DNA from: Afipia sp. OHSU_II-C1
GTDB taxonomy: Bacteria; Pseudomonadota; Alphaproteobacteria; Rhizobiales; Xanthobacteraceae
DNA length: 64,000 bases
Reading direction: 5' to 3'
Assembly (NCBI RefSeq): GCF_000497575.1
Contig: NZ_APJI01000006.1
Location: forward strand, 124,001 to 188,000
In this document: piece by piece, positions 35,101 through 43,409 of the stretch
How positions within the stretch are numbered: position 1 is the first letter of the stretch
Layout: every line of letters begins with the position of its first letter
Notes under the pieces: model-generated
Told to the model about the DNA's origin: nothing
Database searches by the model: none
What the model saw: the letters and a program-made list of their open reading frames with translations, nothing else
Made by a program: the position numbers and the translations under genes

Positions 35101-38100
35101 AGCCATGTCGCCCGATGTCGTGATGGTTCCTGTCGCGGAGTTGGTGATGGAGACCGCGCCGCCATCGCCGCTCGAACCACCCGATCCGCCAAATGCCATC
35201 AAACCGTTGGCCGCTGCACCGCTGCCACCGCCCCCGCCGACGCTCATGGCCATGATGCCGTTCGCGCCCGCTCCGGTTGTTGTAATGGCGCCGGTGTTGG
35301 ACACGGTGACAAGACCGCCCGAACCGGAATTTCCACCGGTGCCGCCGATGGCAAGCAAACCAGATGAAGCACGTGCCGAACCGCCTCCGCCGCCGATGCT
35401 TTCCGCCATGATGGCGTGCGACTGTGCGCCGCTGGTCGTGATGGATGCGTGACTGGTCACAGTCACCGCGCCGCCATCACCGCTGCCGCCGCCATCGCCA
35501 CCGACCGTGATGATGCCAAGCAGATCGCCGCCACCGCTGCCACCGCCGCCGCCAATGCTCGATGCATAGACGCCGCGCGAATTGCGTCCGGTGGTGACGA
35601 TGTTGCCGCCGGACTCAACAGTGACGGTTACCGTTCCGCCGCTGCCGCTGGAGCCGCCTGCACCGCCAATGCCAAGCAGACCGACGATGCCGGGCGATGC
35701 ATTGCCGCCGCTGCCGCCGCCGCCGCCGATGCTTTGCGCCATAATGGCGTCGGAGTTGACGCCGCTCGTCGTGATCGCGCCCGAACTCGTGACGGTGACT
35801 GTGTTGCCAGCGCCGGAGTTTGCGCCGGTGCCACCGATGGCGATCTTCGGGCTGAGCGGCGTCGCATTGCTGATCGGAATGAGGATTGTGCTCGGATCGA
35901 CAGGAAGCGGCGTGAGGCCACCACCGAGGCCTACCGATCCATTGCCGCCCTCGCCGCCGCCGCCGCCGATGCTCTGTGCGAGAATGCCGACGGAGTCATC
36001 GCCGGTGGTGGTGATCGCGCTGTGATTGTTCACATTCACAGTGCCGGCATCGTTGCCCGTGCCGCCGTTGCCGCCCACCGAAATCGCGATATTGACGTTG
36101 GTGCCGCCACCGGGCGACGGACACACGGGAAGTCCGCAGGCCGCGCCCAGAGCGAATGCCAGCGAATTCGCCCGCCCGCCAACACCGCCGCCACCGCCGA
36201 TGCTCTGCGCAAGAATGCCGTGCGCCCCATCGCCGGTTGTCGATATCCCGCCGGTCTGCTCAATCGTAACGTTGCCGCCGACATTGCCAGACCCGCCATT
36301 GCCGCCGACCGCAACCGATGCGTTGACCGTGTTGCCGGGGCTGCCTGCGGCAAATCCGACAACGGCGCTGATCGTTCCGCCGCCATTGCCGCCGCCACCG
36401 CCGATGCTCTGCGCCTGAATGCCGTAGGCACCATCGCCCTGTGTGCTGAGCAAACCGTTGTTGGTGACATTGACCGTGCCGCCAATGCCGCCCGTGCCGC
36501 CCGATCCGCCGATCGATACGCCCATGTTGACGCTCGTCGCCGTGCCACCCACACCGATCGCTGTGGCGACGGAAAATCCGCCGTTGCCGCCACCCCCGCC
36601 AATGCTCTGTGCGAGAATGGCCGTGGAGTCCGCTCCACGCGTCGAAATCTGGCCGGTGTTGTTGACGGTGACAGCCTGGCCGATGCCGCCGAGGCCACCC
36701 GTACCGCCGAGCGCGAAGTTCACGTTGAAAGAATTGCGCTGGGCGAAGCCGCCTGCAAATGCGAACCCACCGCTGCCGCCGCCGCCACCGATGCTCTGTG
36801 CGAGAATTCCGAAGGATTGAGCACCTGACGTCGAGATGTTGCCATTGCGGGTGACGCTCACGATGCCGCCGTCGCCGCCCGCACCGCCCGTGCCTCCGAT
36901 GCCCAATGCGAGGCTCAGATTGGTGTTGCAACCGCAATCGGGCGCAGCGGTCAAGGAAGCCGCAGCGCCAAAGCCGCCTGTGCCGCCACCGCCGCCGACA
37001 CTCTGCGCAAAGACCGCTGCCGAGGTGTCGCCAACGGTCGTGAGCGCGCCGGTGCTGTTGACCGTGACGGTGTTGCCGTCGCCGCCGCCACCGCCCTTTC
37101 CGCCGACGGACGCCGTAAGCGCTCCCGACATCGCGGCGGTGTTGAACGCAAGGGCCATGCTCTGACCGCCGTCACCGCCACCGCCACCAATGCTTTGGGC
37201 CATGATCGCGTTCGAGCCCTTGCCGCTGGTGTAGATGTTGTCCACGCTGGTGACGCTGACCGTACCCGCCTGCCCCGCCGTGCCAGCCGAGCCGCCAACG
37301 CTGACGCCGACATTGACAAACGTTCCACTCGTGCCCGCCGACAGCGCTCCGCTGAAGCCGCCGCTACCGCCGCCGCCGCCGACGCTTTGCGCATAGATCG
37401 CGGAGGCATCATTGCCCGCGGTGCGCATGGTCAGGGTCGTGCCGAGCGTCGCTCCGACATTGCTGTTGACCACGACACTGCTCGCGTCCTGGCCGCCGCT
37501 GCCGCTGCCGCCCACACTGACACTCCCGGCGCCGGGACCGGTCGTCATCGTTCCGGAAACACTGAATCCGCCATCACCGCCGCCACCGCCGATGCTCTGG
37601 GCCTGAATGGCGCGTGCACGATCTCCATCCGTCGAGACCGTTCCGGTATTTGTCACCGTCACCGAACCCGCTGTTCCGCCGAGACCGCCCGAACCGCCGA
37701 CACTGACACCCACCGCTCCGGTTTGCGCACCGGCGGCGGAGATGCTGAATCCGCCATTGCCGCCACCGCCGCCAATGCTTTGCGCGAGGATCGCGGTCGA
37801 TCCGGCGCCGTGTGTCACAACCTGGCCGTTGCTCGAGACGCTGACATTGCCGGCGTTGCCACCGCCCGCGCCGCTACCGCCTACACTGACGGCCGCCGCA
37901 CCGGTGACACCGGCTCCCGCGGAGAATGCACCGGATACGCTAAAGCCACCGTTGCCGCCGCCACCGCCGATACTTTGCGCGATGATCGCCTGCGCGTTCT
38001 CGCCATTGGTCGTGATGTTGCCGGTGCTCGAAACCGACACCGCAGCGCTTGTCTGCCCGGCGCCGCCACTGCCGCCAAGACTGATGCCCACCGAAGCAGC

Positions 38101-40416
38101 GCCCGGCAGGCCCGGCGGCGCAAAGCTGAATGCGCCGGTCACGGAGAAGCCGCCGTTGCCGCCGCCGCCACCGATGCTCTGGGCCACGATGCCGCGCGAC
38201 TGCGAACCAAACGTCGTAATCGCTCCGTTACTTGTCACCGACACGATGCCAGCGGTACCGCCGCCGCCGCCACTGCCGCCAAGACCCACCGCCGCCGAGA
38301 TGAGACCGCCGCTGCCTGCAACCGAGAAACCGCCGTCGCCACCGCCGCCGCCAATACTCTGCGCGATGATGCCGTTAGAATCTCTGGCCGATGTTGTGAT
38401 CGATCCGGTGTTGCTCACCGTCACATTGCTGGCTGCACCGCCGCTGCCGCCCTTGCCACCCAGTCCGACTGAAACGCTGACGCCTGACAAACTGGCTGCA
38501 ACCGCGAACCCTCCATTGCCGCCCCCTCCGCCGATGCTTTGTGCGGAAATGCCACTCGATTGCCGGCCACTTGTGGAGATAGTTGCAGCGGTCGTGACGG
38601 TCACAGCCGCACCTGCGCCGCCGCTTCCGCCGGTGCCACCAAGAGCAACTGCGGCCGAGAAATCCGTCGGCCCGGACGCACTGACGGCGAATCCGCCATT
38701 GCCGCCGCCGCCACCCACGCTTTGCGCGAGAATGCCGGATGCGTAGTTGCCAGACGTGTTGATGTTGTAGGCCGGACTGCCGCTCGTACCTTGCACGATC
38801 ACAGTGCCGCCGGCACCGCCAGATCCGCCACTGCCGCCCATTGAAAGACTGAGCACGCTTGTCGTGAACGCGACGGAGTTGCCACCATTGCCGCCGCCGC
38901 CACCGACGCTCTGCGCCTGAATGCCGACCGAATTGACGCCCTGCGTGGTGATCGAGCCGCCGTTGCTGACGGTGACATTGCCGCCGATGCCGCCGCCGCC
39001 ACCCGTGCCGCCGAAGGAGAACGAGCCACCGGCTGTGCCGCCATTGCCGCCGCCGCCACCAATGCTCTGGGCAAGAATGCCTTGCGAGTCCGCGCCCTGG
39101 GTGCTGAGCGTTCCCGTATTGCTGACGGTGACTGTGCCGCCGGGCGTGGTCGAGGCGCCGTTGCCGCCAAGCGATACGAGGCCGCCGGAGTTGCCGCCGT
39201 CGCCACCGCTGCCGCCGACGCTCTGGGCAAAGATCGCGATCGAATTCGCAGCGCTGGTGGTGATGGCGCCGCTGTTGGTCACCGAGACGTTGCCGCCGTT
39301 ACCGCCGCTCGATCCGCTGCCGCCGAGCGACACGAGGCCGCCGGAGCTTCCGCCACCTCCGCCACCACCGCCAATGCTCTGCGCGAAGATGCCGTAGGAT
39401 CGCGCCGAATGCGTTGTGATCGAGCCTGCGTTATTGACCGTGACCGTGCCGCCATCGCCGGCGCTCGCGCCGCTGCTGCCGAACGCGACGACGCCGTAGG
39501 AACTTCCGCCGCTTCCTGCGAAGCCGCCGATGCTGGCGGCGTAGATGCCGTTGGAATAGGTGCCGAAAGTTTCGATGGCAGAGCCCGCAAGGGTCGTCAC
39601 GTTGACAGTGGAGCCGTAAGCTGCGCCGCCACCGCTGCTCGATCCGCAATAGATTCCGGAGCAGTCCCCCGCTGAGCCACCCGCGCCACCGCGGCTTACC
39701 GCGCTGATGCCGTTTGCATCCGAGCCGCTGGTCCGTATCGATCCATTGAGCGTCACCGACACCGCGCTGGCATGGCCGCCTTCGCCGCCGTTACCGCCGC
39801 TTCCGCCGACACCGGCAGAGTCGCCGCCATTGCCGCCGTCTCCGCCGACACTGGCAGCAACAATGCCCGCTGCACCGTTGCCGGTGGTCGAGATCGCGCC
39901 GGTCGCCGAAACCGTAACGGTGCCACCCGCACCACCATCGCCACCGCCACGCCCGTTGCCTGCGACGTAAGCATCGCCGCCGCTGCCGCCATTGCCACCG
40001 CGCGATGTGACGACAATGCCCGCTGCATTGGTGGTGACAACCGCGCCGGAACTTCCCACCGATGGATTCGCGCCCGGCTGCGAATAGGTCAGGGTCAGAT
40101 TATTGGCGTCATTGCCATTGTCGCCGGGTTCGGTCCCAATCCCGACACCGCCATCGCGACCGTTGCTGCCGTCATCAGCACGCGCGGTCAGGCTCAACCC
40201 GGATACGCCGCTCGACGGCGCAACGTTCGTTGTCAAGGAATTAATGTTGAGCGTGGTAACGGAGTTGCCGTCATAGCTGACCCCGCCCGAGATGTTCCCA
40301 GTGCAGTTGACGACGCCGTCACAGGCGGCTGAGGCCGGGGCGACTGGCACACACAGAAAGGCGCAGCCGAAAAAAGCCGCCAGCAATCCCCGTGCTGATC
40401 CGCCGCCCGAGCCCAA
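32149..40416 (-). CDS. giant glycine-rich repeat autotransporter (type V secretion)
   Basis: The reading frame encodes about 2755 residues. A signal peptide (GLLAAFFGCAFLCVPVAPASA) leads into a passenger of about 2200 residues built from a roughly 65-residue repeat whose core reads AILAQSIGGGGGNGGFS. By eye I count about 29 good copies and about five degenerate ones. The repeats also contain VTVSNTGSITTSG-like strands, which points to a parallel beta-helix. The passenger then passes into an autotransporter linker and a C-terminal beta-barrel (last about 300 residues, from RWRAWAAPFGSRQ to a terminal MKVAW). It would be displayed on or released from the cell surface, perhaps for adhesion or biofilm. 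The start is TTG at 40414-40416, with GGGGA just upstream; a different frame begins with ATG at 40485-40487, so the true N-terminus may be longer (see findings). An IalB gene follows. Confidence 0.92.
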   Translation of the reverse strand: MGSGGGSARGLLAAFFGCAFLCVPVAPASAACDGVVNCTGNISGGVSYDGNSVTTLNINSLTTNVAPSSGVSGLSLTARADDGSNGRDGGVGIGTEPGDNGNDANNLTLTYSQPGANPSVGSSGAVVTTNAAGIVVTSRGGNGGSGGDAYVAGNGRGGGDGGAGGTVTVSATGAISTTGNGAAGIVAASVGGDGGNGGDSAGVGGSGGNGGEGGHASAVSVTLNGSIRTSGSDANGISAVSRGGAGGSAGDCSGIYCGSSSGGGAAYGSTVNVTTLAGSAIETFGTYSNGIYAASIGGFAGSGGSSYGVVAFGSSGASAGDGGTVTVNNAGSITTHSARSYGIFAQSIGGGGGGGGSSGGLVSLGGSGSSGGNGGNVSVTNSGAITTSAANSIAIFAQSVGGSGGDGGNSGGLVSLGGNGASTTPGGTVTVSNTGTLSTQGADSQGILAQSIGGGGGNGGTAGGSFSFGGTGGGGGIGGNVTVSNGGSITTQGVNSVGIQAQSVGGGGGNGGNSVAFTTSVLSLSMGGSGGSGGAGGTVIVQGTSGSPAYNINTSGNYASGILAQSVGGGGGNGGFAVSASGPTDFSAAVALGGTGGSGGAGAAVTVTTAATISTSGRQSSGISAQSIGGGGGNGGFAVAASLSGVSVSVGLGGKGGSGGAASNVTVSNTGSITTSARDSNGIIAQSIGGGGGDGGFSVAGSGGLISAAVGLGGSGGGGGTAGIVSVTSNGAITTFGSQSRGIVAQSIGGGGGNGGFSVTGAFSFAPPGLPGAASVGISLGGSGGAGQTSAAVSVSSTGNITTNGENAQAIIAQSIGGGGGNGGFSVSGAFSAGAGVTGAAAVSVGGSGAGGGNAGNVSVSSNGQVVTHGAGSTAILAQSIGGGGGNGGFSISAAGAQTGAVGVSVGGSGGLGGTAGSVTVTNTGTVSTDGDRARAIQAQSIGGGGGDGGFSVSGTMTTGPGAGSVSVGGSGSGGQDASSVVVNSNVGATLGTTLTMRTAGNDASAIYAQSVGGGGGSGGFSGALSAGTSGTFVNVGVSVGGSAGTAGQAGTVSVTSVDNIYTSGKGSNAIMAQSIGGGGGDGGQSMALAFNTAAMSGALTASVGGKGGGGGDGNTVTVNSTGALTTVGDTSAAVFAQSVGGGGGTGGFGAAASLTAAPDCGCNTNLSLALGIGGTGGAGGDGGIVSVTRNGNISTSGAQSFGILAQSIGGGGGSGGFAFAGGFAQRNSFNVNFALGGTGGLGGIGQAVTVNNTGQISTRGADSTAILAQSIGGGGGNGGFSVATAIGVGGTATSVNMGVSIGGSGGTGGIGGTVNVTNNGLLSTQGDGAYGIQAQSIGGGGGNGGGTISAVVGFAAGSPGNTVNASVAVGGNGGSGNVGGNVTIEQTGGISTTGDGAHGILAQSIGGGGGVGGRANSLAFALGAACGLPVCPSPGGGTNVNIAISVGGNGGTGNDAGTVNVNNHSAITTTGDDSVGILAQSIGGGGGEGGNGSVGLGGGLTPLPVDPSTILIPISNATPLSPKIAIGGTGANSGAGNTVTVTSSGAITTSGVNSDAIMAQSIGGGGGSGGNASPGIVGLLGIGGAGGSSGSGGTVTVTVESGGNIVTTGRNSRGVYASSIGGGGGSGGGDLLGIITVGGDGGGSGDGGAVTVTSHASITTSGAQSHAIMAESIGGGGGSARASSGLLAIGGTGGNSGSGGLVTVSNTGAITTTGAGANGIMAMSVGGGGGSGAAANGLMAFGGSGGSSGDGGAVSITNSATGTITTSGDMAYGIYAQSVGGGGGGGGNVVSGGIGLSISVGGNGASSGNGGAITIDNYGSIRTNGAISLGIFAQSIGGGGGNGGTSGSYGAVAPVGIGVGGGGGSSGDGGDITITNRATGTITTTGAGSTAIFAQSVGGGGGNGGAALTVSGNVGGGTVAVGGTGGNGGNGGTVTVTNNGAITTTGINSVAIFAQSVGGGGGSGGSAIAATIGAVVPIGGGTGSVGRGGDVTITNTSTGTIIMTGAGSVGLFAQSVGGGGGIATADGAATFALQAQGNGNGGTVTVENHGSIIMTGDNAAGVFVQSVGGGGGVVGKSGDLLGLDPMFQGTAGGTGTGASVSLVQDRDVAAIGLNSVALLLQSAGGTGNGNIELTVTAGTTITGGSGTGAGVGFLDGATNTLTNYGRITSINQIAGNAMTATTGNDTVDNFGIMTGSVDLGTGLNAFNNKAAALFNMGANVMVGTGNFFTNDGTMSPGAINNVFTSAVTGNIVQSSGATYQLDLDFGPNTADRINATGTGSISGKVAINFLNKYLVLPGDHQMTIVSTGGGVSHPGLSLNVASSAIVTYGLLYPNPNDIVLGYSVSFNPVGLPSQFASIGNAINAIQTARNSPGFAPIASALFDLPDQQALSAFYNAVGGGGTAATQQASFSAGTAFTSLMFDQMSAWVAGSASSNGVVFDDRTLAYAAVSPADVIANSAFRKPAPLAFSDRWRAWAAPFGSRQTIDSNAALGTPGAAVTSVGGGFGVERQLGDNAVFGFSVGGSGSTYSVPDRSTTGRIEGGHLGVYGAYRDGPLYFSGSLGYGRFDNRATRSISAAGLPSEFVSGRFASDQISGRFELGWRQTVGRVAVTPFGAIQFANIWQRGYTETPTYGGPAGLLGLTYQPQSTTSLPSSLGVQFDSKLTLENGTTWTPYLRAAWVHEFIPDRHITASFVVAPGFLFNTVGTSALADSAQIVVGSELAVDSKVSLFSSLATQVASQSLAYSGMAGMKVAW

Positions 40417-40900
40417 AATATCCCCAACGTCGCGTGACGTCCCTGTGTTGACAGGTAGGCCCCGTCAAGCAGCGTGATTCTAGTCATTTCAACGGATTCT
40501 GTCGTCTCAACGCGCGCACGCTGCGATTATTTTGATCCGGCGTCGCGCGGTGATTCCCCGCGCCGGATTTGATGAGATGCCTCGAAAATCCGCGGCGCAG
40601 TCGCGGCCCCACACCACGGCATCATGCAAGAAGGCTATCGGGCGGATGACGGCAAAGAGCGAAGGCCTGACCCGAACGAATCTGTGATGCATCCTCGTTC
40701 CACAACGATGGATGGCAAATTCGTCTGATTTCGGGGCTTCTGCGGGAATTGGTAGCGAGAGGGACTCGCTGCTCCAATCCGGAATTGGAATAATACCCTT
40801 TGAAATCAAATAAATAGCTGGAATGGAGGAGCGATACGCCCCGTGATACATCTCACTGAGATGTATCACGGGGAGCCGCTCGCCCACTCAGGCATGGTCC
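40417..40900. other. intergenic region upstream of the autotransporter
   Basis: About 480 bases with no credible gene. A 126-codon minus-strand frame (40507-40887) has a composition unlike its neighbours, no ribosome binding site, and is rejected. The region holds a 35-bp palindrome at 40839-40873 and the probable promoter of the autotransporter. Confidence 0.5.
40839..40873. repeat. 35-bp near-perfect palindrome
   Basis: CCCCGTGATACATCTCA is followed by a single C and by its exact reverse complement. The arms are 17 bp with no mismatch and only one central base. It lies between the autotransporter gene and the recombinase relic. There is no T-run on either side, so it is not a standard terminator. 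It could be an operator, a cruciform or a mobile-element end. Confidence 0.85.
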
Positions 40901-41259
40901 ATGGCTCGTCCCGGCTATCTAAGCCGCCGCGACAGGGTTTATGCGACACTTGGTCCCCCAATCACCGAGCGTAGCCTTACCGAAGCACCGCCTACGCGCG
41001 CGGACCTCACGTTTTACGGGACACGTCACTTAATGGCTGACTGGCGTGACAATGGGACGGTCGCGCAAAGAACGCGGATAGAATTCTTGGACATGTGAGC
41101 GATGTTCGTGGTCGTTACGGCCGAAAGGGATCGCTTAGCTCCGAACAATCGGCAGCAATCGAGGCTCTCGAACCGGAAGTGATCAAGAAAATGCGCAGGC
41201 TTCTGATGGAGGCGAAAGATAAAGCCGACCACCGAGAGCTGGTGATTCTAAAGCCTTAG
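40901..41259 (+). pseudogene. decayed tyrosine recombinase/integrase C-terminus
   Basis: Two overlapping plus-strand frames together give the C-terminal part of a phage-type integrase. Frame one (40901 on) reads ADLTFYGTRHLMADWRDNGT, corresponding to the H-x-x-R region. After a frameshift between about 41050 and 41075, the other frame reads NADRILGHVSDVRGRYGRKG, with the LGH motif and the expected tyrosine (RYG), and continues to a stop at 41257-41259. The N-terminal two thirds are missing, the helix around the active site is altered, and no attachment site or tRNA is seen. It is a relic of a past integration event. Confidence 0.6.
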
Positions 41260-41351
41260 ATTGCGCCGCAACGTTAAACAGTTCGACAGGACACAAATCT
41301 TTGCCCCCAGATTCGTAGTCTGGGCTGAACCACTGAATCTATTGAGATCCG

Positions 41352-41522
41352 TTACTGTAACAACCCCTCGTTCCTGCGATAACTCTGGAAATGCGCATAG
41401 CCAAGCTCGCGAGTCAGGTGATCGTCCACCATCAGATGTGTCACGATGGCTTTGAGCAACAATGACCGTGCAAACACGAAATCAGACAGTCTAAGGCGGA
41501 AGAAGGGAGTTTGGTCTGCTCG
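41352..41522 (-). other. unassigned open fragment, possibly a gene relic
   Basis: A 57-codon minus-strand frame with no start codon near its beginning. The peptide looks protein-like (for example DFVFARSLLLKAIVTHLM, then TRELGYAHFQSYRRNEGLLQ before the stop). I do not recognise it. It overlaps the upstream inverted repeat of the plus-strand AraC gene at its left end, so it is probably a remnant left beside the recombinase relic. Confidence 0.25.
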
Positions 41523-41557
41523 CTAAGTTGGTCTCCTAGACTTAGCAGGAGACCAAC
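41522..41557 (+). promoter_or_regulatory. overlapping inverted repeats covering the SD of the first AraC gene
   Basis: GTTGGTCTCCT (41527-41537) and AGGAGACCAAC (41547-41557) form a perfect 11-bp inverted repeat whose right arm contains the ribosome binding site AGGAG and abuts the ATG at 41558. A second perfect pair, GCTAAG (41522-41527) and CTTAGC (41541-41546), interleaves with it. In RNA the two helices are alternatives and only one hides the ribosome binding site. As DNA it could be an operator. Confidence 0.6.
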
Positions 41558-42076
41558 ATGATCAAGGCGGAACTGACGAGCGAATTGAACAAGAGTGCGA
41601 ACCTGGATATTCCCGCATCTCTTCGGGCCTTACTCGACGAAGCAACAAGGTTTGTTCAAACACAGTTTGATGCAAAGACTCATCAACCTGCAGTTTCCTT
41701 TTCAGGAAAGGGGCTCGATCGCCGCCGACTGATCCGGGTGCTGGACTACATCGAGACAAATCTTGAAAACGATCTTGATCTTGATCGTATGGCTTCGGTT
41801 GCATGCCTTAGCCGGTTCCACTTCTCCCGAAAGTTCAAGCAGGCTGTCGGGTGTTCTCCCCTTCGCTATGTCAGCAAGCGGCGTTTCGAGCGGGCCAAGG
41901 CCTTGCTCAGCCAGGGCGATCGATCCTTGATCGATATTGCGCTTTCGTTCAGATTTTCCAGTCAGGCCAATTTCACGCGCGCGTTCAAGCGCGCGACGGG
42001 ACTGGCTCCCGGCCAGTATCGTCAGCAATTCGGCTGGCGGCAGGGACTTTCGATTGCCGAAGCTGTGGTGTGGTAA
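41558..42076 (+). CDS. AraC family regulator (short form)
   Basis: The 172-residue protein has a variable N-terminus of about 65 residues and a C-terminal AraC-type double helix-turn-helix (about 65-165). The first HTH is DLDRMASVACLSRFHFSRKFK and the second is SLIDIALSFRFSSQANFTRAFKRATG; it ends at AEAVVW. The ligand domain of larger AraC proteins is missing, so regulation may be by expression level. Position 41558 is fixed by AGGAG 7 bases upstream, itself inside a strong inverted repeat. The product is related to the AraC-type protein at 45532-46269, and the 3' end has a decayed copy at 57.0-57.24 kb. Confidence 0.87.
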   Translation: MIKAELTSELNKSANLDIPASLRALLDEATRFVQTQFDAKTHQPAVSFSGKGLDRRRLIRVLDYIETNLENDLDLDRMASVACLSRFHFSRKFKQAVGCSPLRYVSKRRFERAKALLSQGDRSLIDIALSFRFSSQANFTRAFKRATGLAPGQYRQQFGWRQGLSIAEAVVW

Positions 42077-42247
42077 CGACGGCAAACCTGTTCGCTGAAT
42101 GCGGACGGAGAATATCGCAACGCCTGGTTTGTCGGAAATTTATCCGACAGACCGAACTGCGGCCTGACTTTCCAAATCATGTCGAAGACCCCACCCGATT
42201 TCGAAAGTCAGCGCCGAGACAGCGCTAGATGATTGGACGGATCGAAC

Positions 42248-42631
42248 TTACTGGGACCGCTGTGGATGTCCGTCCGCCAATGCGTCTTCCAGACACCGGA
42301 TGATCTCATCGCCGCTCGCGGGCTTGCTGAGATAGCAACAGGCGCCCGCCTCCATGACACGCTGCCGCATGGATTCCGTCGGGAAAGCCGTCATGAAAAC
42401 GATCGGAAATCGCCGACCCGTCGCGATGAGGAGCGCCTGCATCTCATCGCCTGTCATCACACGCATCTGGATATCGGCAATCATGCAATCCGGATCGAGC
42501 GAATCTTGGAGGAAATGAACGCCGGATTGATAGGTGCGCACGTTATACCCAAGCGAGCGCACCAGACTCGCCAGGGAGGTGCGAACCCCCTCATCATCGT
42601 CCACAATCGCTATAGTCGGTGCTTTGGGCAT
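42248..42631 (-). CDS. single-domain response regulator (CheY-like)
   Basis: The 127-residue protein is a stand-alone receiver: DDD at residues 11-13 after IAIV, a phosphoacceptor Asp near residue 53 (MIADIQM), Thr in VFMTAF and Lys in YLSKPAS. It lacks an output domain, so it probably acts by protein contact or as a phosphate sink. ATG at 42629-42631 is chosen; an upstream frame adds 20 residues of low quality. It lies 103 bases downstream of the FixJ-like regulator gene on the same strand, the third member of a two-component unit with the kinase. Confidence 0.85.
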   Translation of the reverse strand: MPKAPTIAIVDDDEGVRTSLASLVRSLGYNVRTYQSGVHFLQDSLDPDCMIADIQMRVMTGDEMQALLIATGRRFPIVFMTAFPTESMRQRVMEAGACCYLSKPASGDEIIRCLEDALADGHPQRSQ

Positions 42632-42734
42632 GAGCAGGCATCCTGACCACCATACAACACACGAGCGGCCAATTGGATCGTGCGACGGCAATCCCTTCCT
42701 TTATGCACGCATGCCCGGCGGTCGGAAACTATAC

Positions 42735-43409
42735 TCAGGTTTGGTCCTCACCTCCGCCCTTGCGAGACAGCCCGAGCGCTTCCGCCTTCCTCACAAGATC
42801 CGCCAGCGATTTGACGTTCATCTTACGCATCACATTGCCGCGATGGATTTTGACTGTGATCTCGCTGAGGCCCATGAGGCCGGCGACCTGCTTGTTCATC
42901 AATCCGGATGTCACATGCCCCATGACCTCGCGTTCGCGGGCCGTCAGCGCGGCATATTCGGCGAGGAGCTCACCCTTTGCCGTGGCGATGCTGCGGCGCT
43001 GAACATCGCGTTCCAGTGCTGCTGTGACGGCATCCAGAATGTCCTGATCTCTAAACGGCTTCGCAAGGAAGTCTATGGCACCCGCCTTCATGGCCCGTAC
43101 CGACATCGGGATGTCGCCGTGCCCTGTCATGAAGATGATTGGAAAATCGAGTCCCTGACGGGCCAGTTGGCCCTGGAGATCAAGCCCGCTCACGCCGGGA
43201 AGCCGGACGTCCAGAACAATGCAGCCCGGGCCGCCCGGCATTGCACCAGCCAGCAGTTCGGCCGGAGAGCCGAACAGGCACGTCGAAAGGCCCACGGAGC
43301 GAAACAGACTGTCTAGTGAGGCGCGAATGGCCGCGTCGTCGTCCACGATGATAACCGTGGCCGGTGAAGGCCGCGTCTGCGTATTCTTGCTGTCGATCGG
43401 TAGCTTCAT
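42735..43409 (-). CDS. FixJ-like response regulator with LuxR output domain
   Basis: The 224-residue protein has an N-terminal receiver domain (DDD near residues 23-25, phosphoacceptor Asp67 in CIVLDVRLPG, Thr in FMTGHGD, Lys in LAKPF). A C-terminal LuxR-type HTH follows (about 155-215, LTAREREVMGHVTSGLMNKQ, then SEITVKIHRGNVMRKM). It is typical of FixJ/NodW regulators of rhizobia. The start codon overlaps the stop of the upstream kinase gene by ATGA, so the two proteins are a cognate pair. Targets are not visible; the divergent AraC gene is a candidate. Confidence 0.92.
   Translation of the reverse strand: MKLPIDSKNTQTRPSPATVIIVDDDAAIRASLDSLFRSVGLSTCLFGSPAELLAGAMPGGPGCIVLDVRLPGVSGLDLQGQLARQGLDFPIIFMTGHGDIPMSVRAMKAGAIDFLAKPFRDQDILDAVTAALERDVQRRSIATAKGELLAEYAALTAREREVMGHVTSGLMNKQVAGLMGLSEITVKIHRGNVMRKMNVKSLADLVRKAEALGLSRKGGGEDQT

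Noticed and set aside
33662-39970. Several proline-rich plus-strand frames opposite the autotransporter
   Set aside because: They are the reverse reading of glycine codons (GGC read as GCC/CCG) in the repeat region; no independent coding evidence.
34000-40100. Regularly spaced similar sequences that could be mistaken for a CRISPR array
   Set aside because: The period is about 195 bases and the units are coding repeats in one continuous frame with no constant spacer-repeat pattern and no cas genes.
40507-40887. 126-codon minus-strand frame as a gene upstream of the autotransporter
   Set aside because: It runs into the 35-bp palindrome at its start, has no ribosome binding site and no domain.
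41522-41557. Full H-type pseudoknot in the AraC leader
   Set aside because: Both helices are possible separately, but the loops crossing the 10-bp and 6-bp helices would have no bases, so simultaneous formation is unlikely.
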